64,000 nt of DNA from JAQBZY01 sp038117205 (GTDB lineage: Bacteria > Pseudomonadota > Alphaproteobacteria > Rhodospirillales > Casp-alpha2): the NCBI GenBank assembly GCA_038117205.1, contig JAYOFL010000001.1, positions 70,681 to 134,680 of the forward strand, given 5' to 3'. Each line of letters opens with the position of its first letter. Position 1 is the first letter of the stretch. This document shows positions 8,225 to 15,524 of this stretch, in pieces. Below the pieces are notes generated by a model. It saw nothing but the letters and a program-made list of their open reading frames with translations, did no database searches and was not told where the DNA came from. Position numbers and translations under genes: made by a program.

Positions 8225-9511
8225 TCATGACGTCCCCTGGTCACCCCTGGTTGGGCCTTTGTCGTCAGCGGGCAGGCCCTGGATCCAGGCCAGCAGCGGC
8301 TCGTAAAGGAGGGGCCGGGCGCGCGACCCGGTCACCATGCCGATATGGCCGGCGTGCACCTCGAGCGTCTCGGCGTCCGGCAAGAGCCGGCCCAAGGGCA
8401 GCGCCGTTTCCGGCGGCACGATGTAGTCCTCCGTCGGCACGATGACGAGGCTCGGCACATGGATGTCCGCCGGGCGGACCGGCCGGCCGCCGGACCGCCA
8501 AGCGCCCTTTGCCGTCACGTTTTCGACGTACCAGTCCCAAAGGCATTCCCTGGCCGCGGCGGCGACCAGCGGCACGCCGTCGTTGAGCCAGTCCTCGAGG
8601 GCGAGAAACTCGTGCGCCGCCCGGCCGTCGGCGGCGAGACCGGCGAAGCGGCGGTACTTGGCCGCCGTCACCCCGGGATCGAGGCTCGAGAACATGGCCT
8701 GCAGCACATCGACCGGCAACTGCCCGAACATCCGGATGACGCCTTCGAACCAGGGCCAGGCGGCGCGGACGGAAATCGGCGCCACCGGGCGCGCCGCATG
8801 GAAGTCCCAGGGCGTCGCCAGCAGCGCCTGCGCCCGCACCTTCGCCGGCGCCCGGTGCGTCAGCGCCAGGGCCAGCAGCCCGCCCATGCAGTAGCCGAGG
8901 ACGACAGGTCTGGCACCGCAGGCAGCGGCGACGGCATCGCGCATCTTCTCCAGCCGGTCGACGTAGTCGTCGATGGCGAAGGACGTCTCGTCGGGACCGG
9001 GACCGTCCCAATCGACCAGGAACGGCCGCAGGCCACGCGCCGCCAGGAAGCGCATCAGACTCCGGTCTTCCGTCAGATCGAGAACGTAGCAGCGGTTGAT
9101 CAGGGACGGCACGACCAGGACCGGCGCGCCATCGCCGCCGGTCCGATAGTCGAGAAGACGTGTCGTGCCCGACGTCCAAATGGCGGGCGGCTCGGGCGGC
9201 CGGGACGGCCGGGGGGCGTCTTTGAACTTGCCGACGCCGGCGGCGAAATCGTGGAGGCGGGATTGGATTTCGTGCTCGACGGCCTTACGGAAGTCAGCCG
9301 GATCGGCGCTTTCGAGCGCCGCCGCCAGTTTTTCCGCCCGGTTTCGCAGGGGCGGCTTCCAGACGATCGAGCCGTTCCTCAATCCGGGCAAGGCGAGTAA
9401 GCAACTCGCGTAGGTCAGGTTCTGCACCCCCAGGTGCAACGCCAGCGGCCGGGGCGCCATCGGATTGACCATCTGCGCCGCCGCCATGGCCGGGCTTATC
9501 GTCTCGAACAT
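8225..9511 (-). CDS. phaC: PhaC-like polyhydroxyalkanoate synthase (catalytic subunit, short class III-like form)
   Basis: The 428-residue alpha/beta-fold protein has the PHA synthase lipase-like box GYCMGG with catalytic C208 in place of serine, plus D362 in PTEDYIVPP and H389 in HAGHIGM, so the triad is complete. PSLINRCYVLDL (about 135-146) is typical of the family. At about 430 residues it is shorter than class I PhaC (about 590) and near class III PhaC. It polymerises (R)-3-hydroxyacyl-CoA at the granule surface. The start is uncertain: an ATG at 9541 or ones at 9472 and 9460 are possible. Its N-terminal part overlaps the upstream phaE-like gene in another frame. A depolymerase-like role is less likely because of the cysteine nucleophile. 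Confidence 0.85.
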   Translation of the reverse strand: MFETISPAMAAAQMVNPMAPRPLALHLGVQNLTYASCLLALPGLRNGSIVWKPPLRNRAEKLAAALESADPADFRKAVEHEIQSRLHDFAAGVGKFKDAPRPSRPPEPPAIWTSGTTRLLDYRTGGDGAPVLVVPSLINRCYVLDLTEDRSLMRFLAARGLRPFLVDWDGPGPDETSFAIDDYVDRLEKMRDAVAAACGARPVVLGYCMGGLLALALTHRAPAKVRAQALLATPWDFHAARPVAPISVRAAWPWFEGVIRMFGQLPVDVLQAMFSSLDPGVTAAKYRRFAGLAADGRAAHEFLALEDWLNDGVPLVAAAARECLWDWYVENVTAKGAWRSGGRPVRPADIHVPSLVIVPTEDYIVPPETALPLGRLLPDAETLEVHAGHIGMVTGSRARPLLYEPLLAWIQGLPADDKGPTRGDQGTS

Positions 9512-9773
9512 GCTCGCCTGCCTTCGTGCCTCCAGGGACACCCCCAGGGAAATCCATGGGGACGTTAGTGGGAACGTTCTGCATCGCCTTCGCCATGGCC
9601 GCGCCGCCGGCGGCCATCAATTCCATGGACCGGGCCATGGTTTCCGCCAGCTTTTCGTCGCCGGCGAGGGCCTTCATCTGCGCTTCCCAGAGATCGACGT
9701 AGTCCTTGGCCAGCGCCGCCAAGTCGCCGCCGGCGCCGGTTCCGCCCTTTTCGCCCTCTTTCCGCTCGCCCAT
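9294..9773 (-). CDS. PhaE-like PHA synthase-associated small protein
   Basis: This 159-residue ORF starts divergently from phaR and runs 218 nt into phaC in a different frame. Residues 15-70 (DLAALAKDYVDLWEAQMKAL..AAGGAAMAKAMQN) resemble the helical N-terminal part of PhaE/phasin-like subunits. The C-terminal stretch LRELLTRLARIEERLDRLEA is a short heptad coiled coil like the PhaE tail, followed by a basic tail. Class III synthases need PhaE for activity, which fits the short PhaC next door. The middle section (about 85-115) is low-complexity Gly/Asp. Identification rests on length, position and coiled coil, not on a strong motif. Confidence 0.6.
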   Translation of the reverse strand: MGERKEGEKGGTGAGGDLAALAKDYVDLWEAQMKALAGDEKLAETMARSMELMAAGGAAMAKAMQNVPTNVPMDFPGGVPGGTKAGEHVRDDKPGHGGGADGQSDGAPAAGVAPGGAEPDLRELLTRLARIEERLDRLEAAPAKPGGKTGGGARKRRSG

Positions 9774-9818
9774 GCCGCCCGTCTCGCCAATGCGCCGCCG
9801 TACCGTCCGTTCCCCGGC

Positions 9819-9824
9819 ACTATA
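9819..9824 (-). promoter_or_regulatory. -10-like element for the phaE-phaC unit
   Basis: On the minus strand TATAGT lies 46 nt upstream of the phaE-like ATG. The matching -35 region (TTTCCC around 9842-9847) is poor. The element sits between the PhaR-type palindrome and the gene, as expected for a repressed promoter. Confidence 0.35.
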
Positions 9825-9876
9825 GACCCTGTTCGCGGGCGCGGGAAACCGGCCCCATGCTGCGGGGCAAATTTCA

Positions 9877-9887
9877 TTGCAGTGCAA
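9877..9887. promoter_or_regulatory. candidate PhaR operator (TTGCAGTGCAA)
   Basis: TTGCAGTGCAA is a perfect 11-bp palindrome (TTGCA-G-TGCAA) in the divergent phaE-like/phaR region. A possible phaR -35 (TTGCAG, 9877-9882), 17 nt of spacer and TACGGT (9900-9905) would place the operator over the phaR promoter. TGCAGCAA follows at 9906-9913. TGC/GCA palindromes are the known recognition type of PhaR in other alphaproteobacteria. The identical 11-mer recurs at 62427-62437. Confidence 0.65.
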
Positions 9888-9959
9888 CAAGTTCGGCGCT
9901 ACGGTGCAGCAAATCCAAATACGGTCCGGAAAAATCGGACTTTTGTATGGGGTGGAAAC

Positions 9960-10589
9960 ATGGCTGAACGCGAAAACGGCAAGGATCAGGACGCGGCGAA
10001 AGCCAAGCCGGTCACGATCAAGAAATACGCCAACCGCCGCCTATACAACACGGCGACATCCAGCTACGTCACCCTCGATAACCTGGCACAGATGGTCAAG
10101 GAAGGGACGGAGTTCGCCGTCTTCGACGCCAAGACCGGCGAGGACATCACCCGCCAGGTCCTGACGCACATCATCGTCGAGGAGGAATCCAAGGGGCAGA
10201 ACCTGCTGCCGATCAGCTTCCTCCGCCATCTCATCAGCTTCTACGGCGACAGCCTGCAGGCCGTGGTGCCGAACTATCTCGAGCACACCATGCAGTCGTT
10301 CGCGCGCAACCAGGAACAGATGCGCCATTACCTGCAGGACGCCTTCGGCGGCTTGAATCCGTTCGGCAATCTCGAGGAATTGAGCAAGCAGAACCTGTCG
10401 ATGATCGAGAACGCCATGAAGATGTTCTCGCCGTTCTACGGCCCGAACGGCAGCGCGCAGCCGAACGGCAACGGCGCCAAGCCGGCCGAGCCGACGGCCG
10501 CCAAACCGGCCGCCGACGACATCGACGACCTCAAGAACAAGATGCTGGAGATGCAGCGTCAGCTGGACCGGTTGACCGGCAGCAAGTGA
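9960..10589 (+). CDS. phaR: polyhydroxyalkanoate synthesis repressor PhaR
   Basis: The 209-residue protein has the PHB/PHA accumulation regulator DNA-binding domain at its N-terminus: TIKKYANRRLYNTATSSYVTLDNLAQMVKEG (about 20-50), then ITRQVLTHIIVEEE and LPISFLRHLISFYGDSLQ of the second PHB_acc domain. The C-terminal part is a Pro/Ala-rich linker ending in a short coiled coil (LKNKMLEMQRQLDRL). PhaR binds PHA granules and releases phasin and biosynthetic promoters when polymer is present. ATG 9960 is taken because MAEREN with GGGGTGGAAAC upstream starts the family. It is divergent from phaE/phaC, with a palindromic operator between. Confidence 0.95.
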   Translation: MAERENGKDQDAAKAKPVTIKKYANRRLYNTATSSYVTLDNLAQMVKEGTEFAVFDAKTGEDITRQVLTHIIVEEESKGQNLLPISFLRHLISFYGDSLQAVVPNYLEHTMQSFARNQEQMRHYLQDAFGGLNPFGNLEELSKQNLSMIENAMKMFSPFYGPNGSAQPNGNGAKPAEPTAAKPAADDIDDLKNKMLEMQRQLDRLTGSK

Positions 10590-10617
10590 TCGGTCGCAGT
10601 TGACCGGCCGTATCTGA

Positions 10618-10639
10618 CGGGCCGCGTCTCACCGGCCCG
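10618..10639. terminator. hairpin between convergent phaR and FGE-like gene
   Basis: CGGGCCG and CGGCCCG form a perfect 7-bp stem with an 8-nt loop 29 nt after the phaR stop. There is no T-run on either side, so it would be at most an imperfect or Rho-assisted terminator. Confidence 0.35.
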
Positions 10640-10646
10640 ACGGTCG

Positions 10647-11507
10647 TCAGTTGATTTCCCGAACCACCCGGAACGTCAGCCAGTAGCTTTTGATGTCGGC
10701 CGCGTTCTTCTGGCGCGTCGCCGCGCGCGACATTCGCGAATAGTAGTACCAAGAGCCGCCGCGGATGACGCGGAGCTGGCAATTGCCCTCCGTCCACGCC
10801 GACATATCCTTGGGCGCGCCGTTATAGTTTTCGTGCCAGCAATCCTCGACCCACTCGAAGGCGTTGCCGTTCATGTCGTAGAGGCCCCAGGGATTGGGAT
10901 CGAAACTGCCGACCGGCGCGTTGCCGATGCCGCTCCAGGGCGAACCGCATTCGCGGCAATTGACCCGGTTCTGGCCGACGTCGTCGCCGAACCAGTATTC
11001 GGTCTTGGTGCCGGCCCTGGCGGCGTATTCCCACTCGGCCTCGCTCGGCAGGCGGTACTTCTTGCCCGTCGTCTCGCTGAGCCATCTGGCGAAGCCCTGC
11101 GCCATGCCGTGATTGATGTTCATCACCGGCATCCGGTTCTTGCCCCAATTGTGATCGTGCGGCTTGTGCTTGCAGGCCCCGGCCGCCAGGCAGGCGTCCC
11201 ACTCGGTGTGCAGGATTTCGAAGCGGCTGATGGCGAACGGCTTCTTGACGCGGATGACGCGGGTCGGAATCTCGTTCTTATCCTTGGGCGAACCCATGAC
11301 GAAAATGCCCGCCGGCACCACCATCATGTCCGGGCAGGTCGGGCAGTCCTTGAAAAGCGTGCCCGGCTTGAGCGGCTGACCGGGTTTTAGCACCGGCACC
11401 GGATCGAACACCTTCGGCTTGATTTCCGCCGGGTAGATGCCCTGTGCCGCGGCCGGCAACGCGGCGGCGGCGAACAACGCGGCAAGCACGAGAATACGCT
11501 TCAACAT
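10647..11507 (-). CDS. secreted SUMF1/FGE-sulfatase-domain protein, probably non-catalytic
   Basis: The 286-residue protein starts with a signal peptide (MLKRILVLAALFAAAALPAAAQ) and then carries a full formylglycine-generating-enzyme-type domain: DMMVVPAGIFVMGSP, RLPSEAEWEYAARAG, the tryptophan-rich NGNAFEWVEDCWHENY and RVIRGGSWYYYSRMSRAATR. In true FGE two cysteines follow the RGGSW segment; here the positions are Y-Y-Y, so copper-dependent formylglycine formation is unlikely. Similar domains serve as binding modules or in C-type-lectin-like folds. It is transcribed downstream of queG (about 31 nt apart), possibly in the same unit. Confidence 0.8.
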   Translation of the reverse strand: MLKRILVLAALFAAAALPAAAQGIYPAEIKPKVFDPVPVLKPGQPLKPGTLFKDCPTCPDMMVVPAGIFVMGSPKDKNEIPTRVIRVKKPFAISRFEILHTEWDACLAAGACKHKPHDHNWGKNRMPVMNINHGMAQGFARWLSETTGKKYRLPSEAEWEYAARAGTKTEYWFGDDVGQNRVNCRECGSPWSGIGNAPVGSFDPNPWGLYDMNGNAFEWVEDCWHENYNGAPKDMSAWTEGNCQLRVIRGGSWYYYSRMSRAATRQKNAADIKSYWLTFRVVREIN

Positions 11508-11538
11508 TTTGAAAAGGTGAGGCGCGGGGCGCACCGGG

Positions 11539-12585
11539 TCAACCCCCGGAGATTTTGCTGACGGCGCGCCTTGCCGCGGCGGCGACCAGCGGCGACGGGT
11601 CGTCGAGGAGTGCGCGGGCGGTATCCGCCAGCGCCGGGTCGCCGGCGTTGCCGATGGCGATCAATACGTTGCGGACGAAACGGTCGCGCCCGGTGCGCTT
11701 GATCGGCGAACCGGCGAAGAGCGCCCGGAAGGCCGCGTCGTCCAGCGCCGCCAGATCGCGCAGCCGGGGCGCCGTCAGTTCGATCCTGGGCTTGAACGCC
11801 GGCTCGGACGTCGGCGTCGCGTACTTGGTCCAGGGGCACACGGCCAGGCAGTCGTCGCAGCCGTAGATGCGGTTGCCCATGGCATCCATCAGCTCTTCGG
11901 CGATGTCGCCCTTGTGCTCGATGGTGAGATAGGAAACGCAGCGCCGGGGATCGAGTTGATAGGGTGTCGGAAAGGCGTCGGTGGGACAGGCGCGGAGGCA
12001 GCGGTCGCAACTGCCGCAATGATCCGGCTCAGGCATGTCCGGCACGAGGTCGAGGGTCGTCAGGATTTCTCCCAGGAACAGCCAGGAGCCGAACCGCCGA
12101 CTCACCAGATTGGTGTGCTTGCCCTGCCAGCCGATGCCGGCCCGCTGGGCGAGCGGCTTTTCCATCAAAGGCGCGGTGTCGACGAAGACCTTCACCTCCG
12201 CCGCATGCGTTTCCGCGATCCAGCGCGCAAGCCGCTTGAGGCGCTTCTTGATGATGTCGTGGTAGTCCTTGCCGCGCGCATAGACGCTGACGGTGCCGCG
12301 TTCGGCGTGCACCAACGTCGCCAGCGGATCGGCACCGGGTCCGTAATTGACGCCGAGCGCGATGGCGATGCGCGCGGCGGGCATCAGCGCCCGCGCGTCG
12401 CCGCGCCGACCGTCGTCGCGGGCCAGCCAGTCCATGTCGCCGGCGTATCCCTTGCCGACGAAGGCGGCGAGCGCCTTCTGGTCCCTTGCGTCCGCGTCGG
12501 CGGCGGCGAAACCGACAGCGTCGAAGCCGAGCTCTGCCGCCTCGCGCCGGATCGCCTCCTTCAGATCGTTCATATTTTCGGGCAT
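11539..12585 (-). CDS. queG: epoxyqueuosine reductase QueG
   Basis: The 348-residue iron-sulfur protein reduces epoxyqueuosine to queuosine in tRNA, the last step of the pathway, using cobalamin and two [4Fe-4S] clusters. CGSCDRCLRACPTDAF (about residues 190-205) supplies the first set of cysteines. The second set is CVSYL (one Cys) with YGCDDCLAVCPWTKY (about 241-255). An N-terminal domain with VDTAPLMEK and GWQGKHTNLV is family-typical, and the C-terminus is a HEAT-like repeat. It diverges from queC (83 nt between starts), so both queuosine genes share a control region. An alternative start is MNDLKEA, four residues in. Confidence 0.95.
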   Translation of the reverse strand: MPENMNDLKEAIRREAAELGFDAVGFAAADADARDQKALAAFVGKGYAGDMDWLARDDGRRGDARALMPAARIAIALGVNYGPGADPLATLVHAERGTVSVYARGKDYHDIIKKRLKRLARWIAETHAAEVKVFVDTAPLMEKPLAQRAGIGWQGKHTNLVSRRFGSWLFLGEILTTLDLVPDMPEPDHCGSCDRCLRACPTDAFPTPYQLDPRRCVSYLTIEHKGDIAEELMDAMGNRIYGCDDCLAVCPWTKYATPTSEPAFKPRIELTAPRLRDLAALDDAAFRALFAGSPIKRTGRDRFVRNVLIAIGNAGDPALADTARALLDDPSPLVAAAARRAVSKISGG

Positions 12586-12668
12586 CTGCCCCGCCCACTC
12601 GTCAACATGGGACGATTGTGCTAAGCACCGCCCCTCTCGGACAAGGCCAGCGTGACACGGGACGCGAC

Positions 12669-13379
12669 ATGACGGCGAACGGACGGAAAGCGGTGGTGCT
12701 CTTGAGCGGCGGGCTCGACTCGGCGACCGTGCTCGCCATCGCCCGCGACCAAGGCTTCCGCCCCGTCACCCTCACCTTCCGCTACGGACAGCGGCACGCC
12801 GCCGAAATCGACGCCGCCGCCAGGATCGCCGCGGTCGCCGGCGTCGAAAAGCACGCCGTCGTCGACATCGACCTCCGCGCCTTCGGGGGCTCGGCGCTGA
12901 CCGCCGACATCGACGTCCCGAAGGACCGCAGCGAAGCCGAAATCGGCGGCGGCATTCCGATCACCTACGTGCCGGCCCGCAACACCATTTTTCTCTCGTT
13001 CGCGCTGGCGCTGGCCGAAACGTCGGGCGCCTTCGACGTCTTCATCGGCGTCAACGCCCTCGACTATTCCGGCTACCCGGACTGCCGGCCGGAATTCGTG
13101 CGCGCCTTCGAGACCGTCATGAACCTCGCCACCAAGGCCGGCGTCGAAGGCGCGGCTGGCACCGGGGGGCCGTTCACCCTGCACACCCCGCTCCTGGAGA
13201 TGACGAAGGCGGATATCGTGCGGCGCGGCACCGAGCTCGGCGTCGATTACGCCCAGACCCTCAGTTGCTACGACCCGGCGCCGGATGGGAGCCATTGCGG
13301 CCATTGCGACGCCTGCCAGCTTCGCCGGAAGGGGTTCCGCGAGGCCGGCATTGCCGATCCGACGCGATACGCCGGCTGA
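12669..13379 (+). CDS. queC: 7-cyano-7-deazaguanine synthase QueC
   Basis: The 236-residue ATP-dependent enzyme converts 7-carboxy-7-deazaguanine and ammonia to preQ0. It has the PP-loop motif LLSGGLDSAT (about 12-21), the substrate region YVPARNTIFLSFAL (about 102-115) and the zinc-binding cysteines in LSCYD and HCGHCDACQLR near the C-terminus. The ATG at 12669 is chosen because MTANGRKAVVLLSGG begins as in homologues; in-frame codons upstream would overlap queG's promoter. It is divergent from queG, consistent with a shared queuosine control region. Confidence 0.95.
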   Translation: MTANGRKAVVLLSGGLDSATVLAIARDQGFRPVTLTFRYGQRHAAEIDAAARIAAVAGVEKHAVVDIDLRAFGGSALTADIDVPKDRSEAEIGGGIPITYVPARNTIFLSFALALAETSGAFDVFIGVNALDYSGYPDCRPEFVRAFETVMNLATKAGVEGAAGTGGPFTLHTPLLEMTKADIVRRGTELGVDYAQTLSCYDPAPDGSHCGHCDACQLRRKGFREAGIADPTRYAG

Positions 13380-13435
13380 GGCGCCGGGCGCCCGCGCGGC
13401 GCTCCCGACCCGGGCAACGGCGGCCCCGCCCGCCA

Positions 13436-13519
13436 ATGTCTTTGATTTCCCCCAATTTCTTTGATTTCCCGTTGTCCAGCGATTATCACTGTCCGGCTTT
13501 GACGGATGCACGGAAATGA
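13436..13519 (+). CDS. possible 27-residue upstream ORF coupled to chorismate mutase
   Basis: An ORF starting at ATG 13436 encodes MSLISPNFFDFPLSSDYHCP and seven more residues; its TGA overlaps the ATG of the chorismate mutase gene (ATGA). It has three Phe and one Tyr codon, and its DNA holds a direct repeat TTTGATTTCCC (13441-13451, 13460-13470). A leader peptide for aromatic amino acid control is possible, but there is no clear Shine-Dalgarno and no terminator-type hairpin, so chance is a real alternative. Confidence 0.25.
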   Translation: MSLISPNFFDFPLSSDYHCPALTDARK

Positions 13520-14412
13520 CCTCGAAGAAACAAGCCCTTGAGAACGTCCGCCGCGAGATCGACGACATCGATCATCAGATCCACGATCTGTTGATGCGTC
13601 GTACCGAGATCGTCGAGAAGGTACGCACGATCAAGGAAGGCGAGAAGGTCAAGATCCGGCCGGCGCGGGAGGCGGAAATCCTCTACCGCCTGACGGCGCG
13701 TCATCGCGGCAATTTTCCGAAGCGCGAGCTCGCCCGCATCTGGCGCGAGATCATCGTCGCCACCCTGGGGTTCGAGGGGCCCTTCTCCATCGCCGTGCTC
13801 GATCCGGAAAACGAGCCCGGCTTCTGGGATCTGGCGCGCGACCAGTACGGTAGCTTCACGCCGATGACGCGGCTGCACTCCGGCCGCGCCGTGGTAGAGG
13901 CGGTGAGCTCCGGGCGGGCGACGCTGGGCGTCGTGCCGTGGCCGCGCCGCGACGACGAGGATCCCTGGTGGCGCTACATGGTGTCGCCGGCGGACGGCAC
14001 GCCCAAGGTCATCGCCAAGCTGCCGTTCATTCCGGGCGCCAACGCGCGCGGCGGGGCGCTGGAAGCCGCCGTCATCTGCCCCTGCGATCAGGAGCCGACC
14101 GGCCGCGACCGCTCGTTCCTGGCCGTCGAGACGGACGACGACATCGGCGCGCGCCGCGTCGAGGAAGCCCTCAACAGCGCCGGCGCGACGGCCGCCTTCG
14201 TGCAGCAATGGCACGACCCGAACCGGCCGCCGGGCTGGACCTATCTGGTCGAGACCATGGGTTTCGTCGATCCCGGCGCAAAGCAGTTCCCGCGCTTCAT
14301 CGACGCCATCGGCAAGGCCGGCAAGCGCATCATTCATCTCGGCGGCTACGCGACGCCGCTCGGCGAGCGGGACGTCGCCCCACCCGCGTCAGCGGGAGAC
14401 GACAAGTCATGA
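13516..14412 (+). CDS. chorismate mutase (AroQ type) with divergent prephenate-dehydratase/ACT-like C-terminus
   Basis: Of 298 residues, 1-90 are an AroQ-type chorismate mutase helix bundle: LENVRREIDDIDHQIHDLLMRRTEIVEKV, KIRPAREAEIL and REIIVATLGFEGPF fit the P-protein N-terminus. Residues 95-270 align loosely with prephenate dehydratase (MTRLHSGRAVVEAVSSGRATLGVVPW), and WTYLVETMGFVDPG..RIIHLGGYATPL looks like an ACT domain, but the catalytic T-R-F motif of dehydratase is not visible. It should convert chorismate to prephenate; dehydratase activity is doubtful. It is first in an operon with hisC and tyrA, linked by ATGA overlaps. Confidence 0.8.
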   Translation: MTSKKQALENVRREIDDIDHQIHDLLMRRTEIVEKVRTIKEGEKVKIRPAREAEILYRLTARHRGNFPKRELARIWREIIVATLGFEGPFSIAVLDPENEPGFWDLARDQYGSFTPMTRLHSGRAVVEAVSSGRATLGVVPWPRRDDEDPWWRYMVSPADGTPKVIAKLPFIPGANARGGALEAAVICPCDQEPTGRDRSFLAVETDDDIGARRVEEALNSAGATAAFVQQWHDPNRPPGWTYLVETMGFVDPGAKQFPRFIDAIGKAGKRIIHLGGYATPLGERDVAPPASAGDDKS

Positions 14413-15524
14413 CCGGCATGCCGACGCCGCGTCCCGGCATCATGGACATCGCGCCTTACGTCGGCGGCGAGTCCGACATCAAGGGTGTCGAGCGCATCAT
14501 CAAACTGTCGTCCAACGAGGGCGCGTTCGGGCCGAGCCCGAAGGCCGTCGCCGCCTATCGGGAACTGGCGGACAACATGCACCGCTATCCCGACGGCGGC
14601 GCGACGGCGCTCCGCGACGCCATCGGCGGGCGCTTCGGCCTCGATCCGGCGCGCATCGTCTGCGGCGCCGGCTCCGACGAGCTGATCTCGCTGCTGTGCA
14701 AGGCCTATGCGGGCCCCGGCGACGAGGTGCTGTATTCCCGGCACGGCTTCCTGATGTACCCGATCACGGCGAAAAGCGTCGGCGCGACGCCGGTCACGGC
14801 GCCGGAAACCGACCGCACCGCCGACGTCGACGCGCTGCTCGACGCCGTGACGGCGAAGACGCGCATCCTGTTCCTGGCCAACCCGAACAATCCGACCGGC
14901 ACCTATCTGCCGGCCGCCGAAGTGGCGCGGCTGCGCGCCGGGCTTAGGGACGACATCCTGCTCGTCATCGACGCCGCCTATGCTGAGTTCGTCGACGTCG
15001 CCGACTACGAACCGGGCGTCGAGCTGGTCGACGCCGGATCGAACACGGTGATGACGCGGACGTTCTCGAAGATTTACGGGCTCGGCGGGCTCCGCCTCGG
15101 CTGGGCCTATTGCCCGGCCAACGTCGCCGACGTGCTGAACCGCTTGCGCGGTCCGTTCAACGTCGCGGCGCCGTCCCTCGCCGCCGGCCTCGCCGCCATC
15201 GGCGACGAGGCGTTCGAGGACATAAGCCGCCAGCACAACATCCGCTGGCGCGACTGGACGCGCGACCGCCTGCAGGAACTCGGCCTCGACGTGACGCCCA
15301 GCATCGGCAACTTCCTGCTGGTCTGCTTCGGCGACGATGCCAGCCGCAACGCCGACGCCGCCGATACGTTCCTGAAGTCGAAGGGCATCATCGTCCGCAA
15401 GATGGGCGGCTACGGCTTCCCGAACTGCCTCCGCATCTCCATCGGCCTCGAGGATGAGATGCGCGCCGTCGTCGCCGCGCTGGCGCAGTTCCTCGGCCGC
15501 AACGATCCCGGAGAGGGTGCATGA
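14409..15524 (+). CDS. hisC: histidinol-phosphate / aromatic aminotransferase (HisC family)
   Basis: The 371-residue class I/II PLP aminotransferase has SSNEGAFGPSPKA (N-terminal arm), the aspartate/tyrosine contacts IDAAYAEF and the Schiff-base lysine in RTFSKIYGLGGLRLGW. Arginine for the substrate carboxylate is in LRISIG. The gene lies between chorismate mutase and prephenate dehydrogenase with ATGA overlaps on both sides and no his genes near. I therefore infer that it works mainly on prephenate, phenylpyruvate or 4-hydroxyphenylpyruvate, as known for HisC2-type enzymes. Histidinol phosphate may also be used. Confidence 0.9.
   Translation: MTGMPTPRPGIMDIAPYVGGESDIKGVERIIKLSSNEGAFGPSPKAVAAYRELADNMHRYPDGGATALRDAIGGRFGLDPARIVCGAGSDELISLLCKAYAGPGDEVLYSRHGFLMYPITAKSVGATPVTAPETDRTADVDALLDAVTAKTRILFLANPNNPTGTYLPAAEVARLRAGLRDDILLVIDAAYAEFVDVADYEPGVELVDAGSNTVMTRTFSKIYGLGGLRLGWAYCPANVADVLNRLRGPFNVAAPSLAAGLAAIGDEAFEDISRQHNIRWRDWTRDRLQELGLDVTPSIGNFLLVCFGDDASRNADAADTFLKSKGIIVRKMGGYGFPNCLRISIGLEDEMRAVVAALAQFLGRNDPGEGA

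Noticed and set aside
9774..9890. Longer start for the phaE-like gene (39 more residues)
   Set aside because: It would put the PhaR palindrome and the -10 element inside the coding sequence, and the added residues have no family character.
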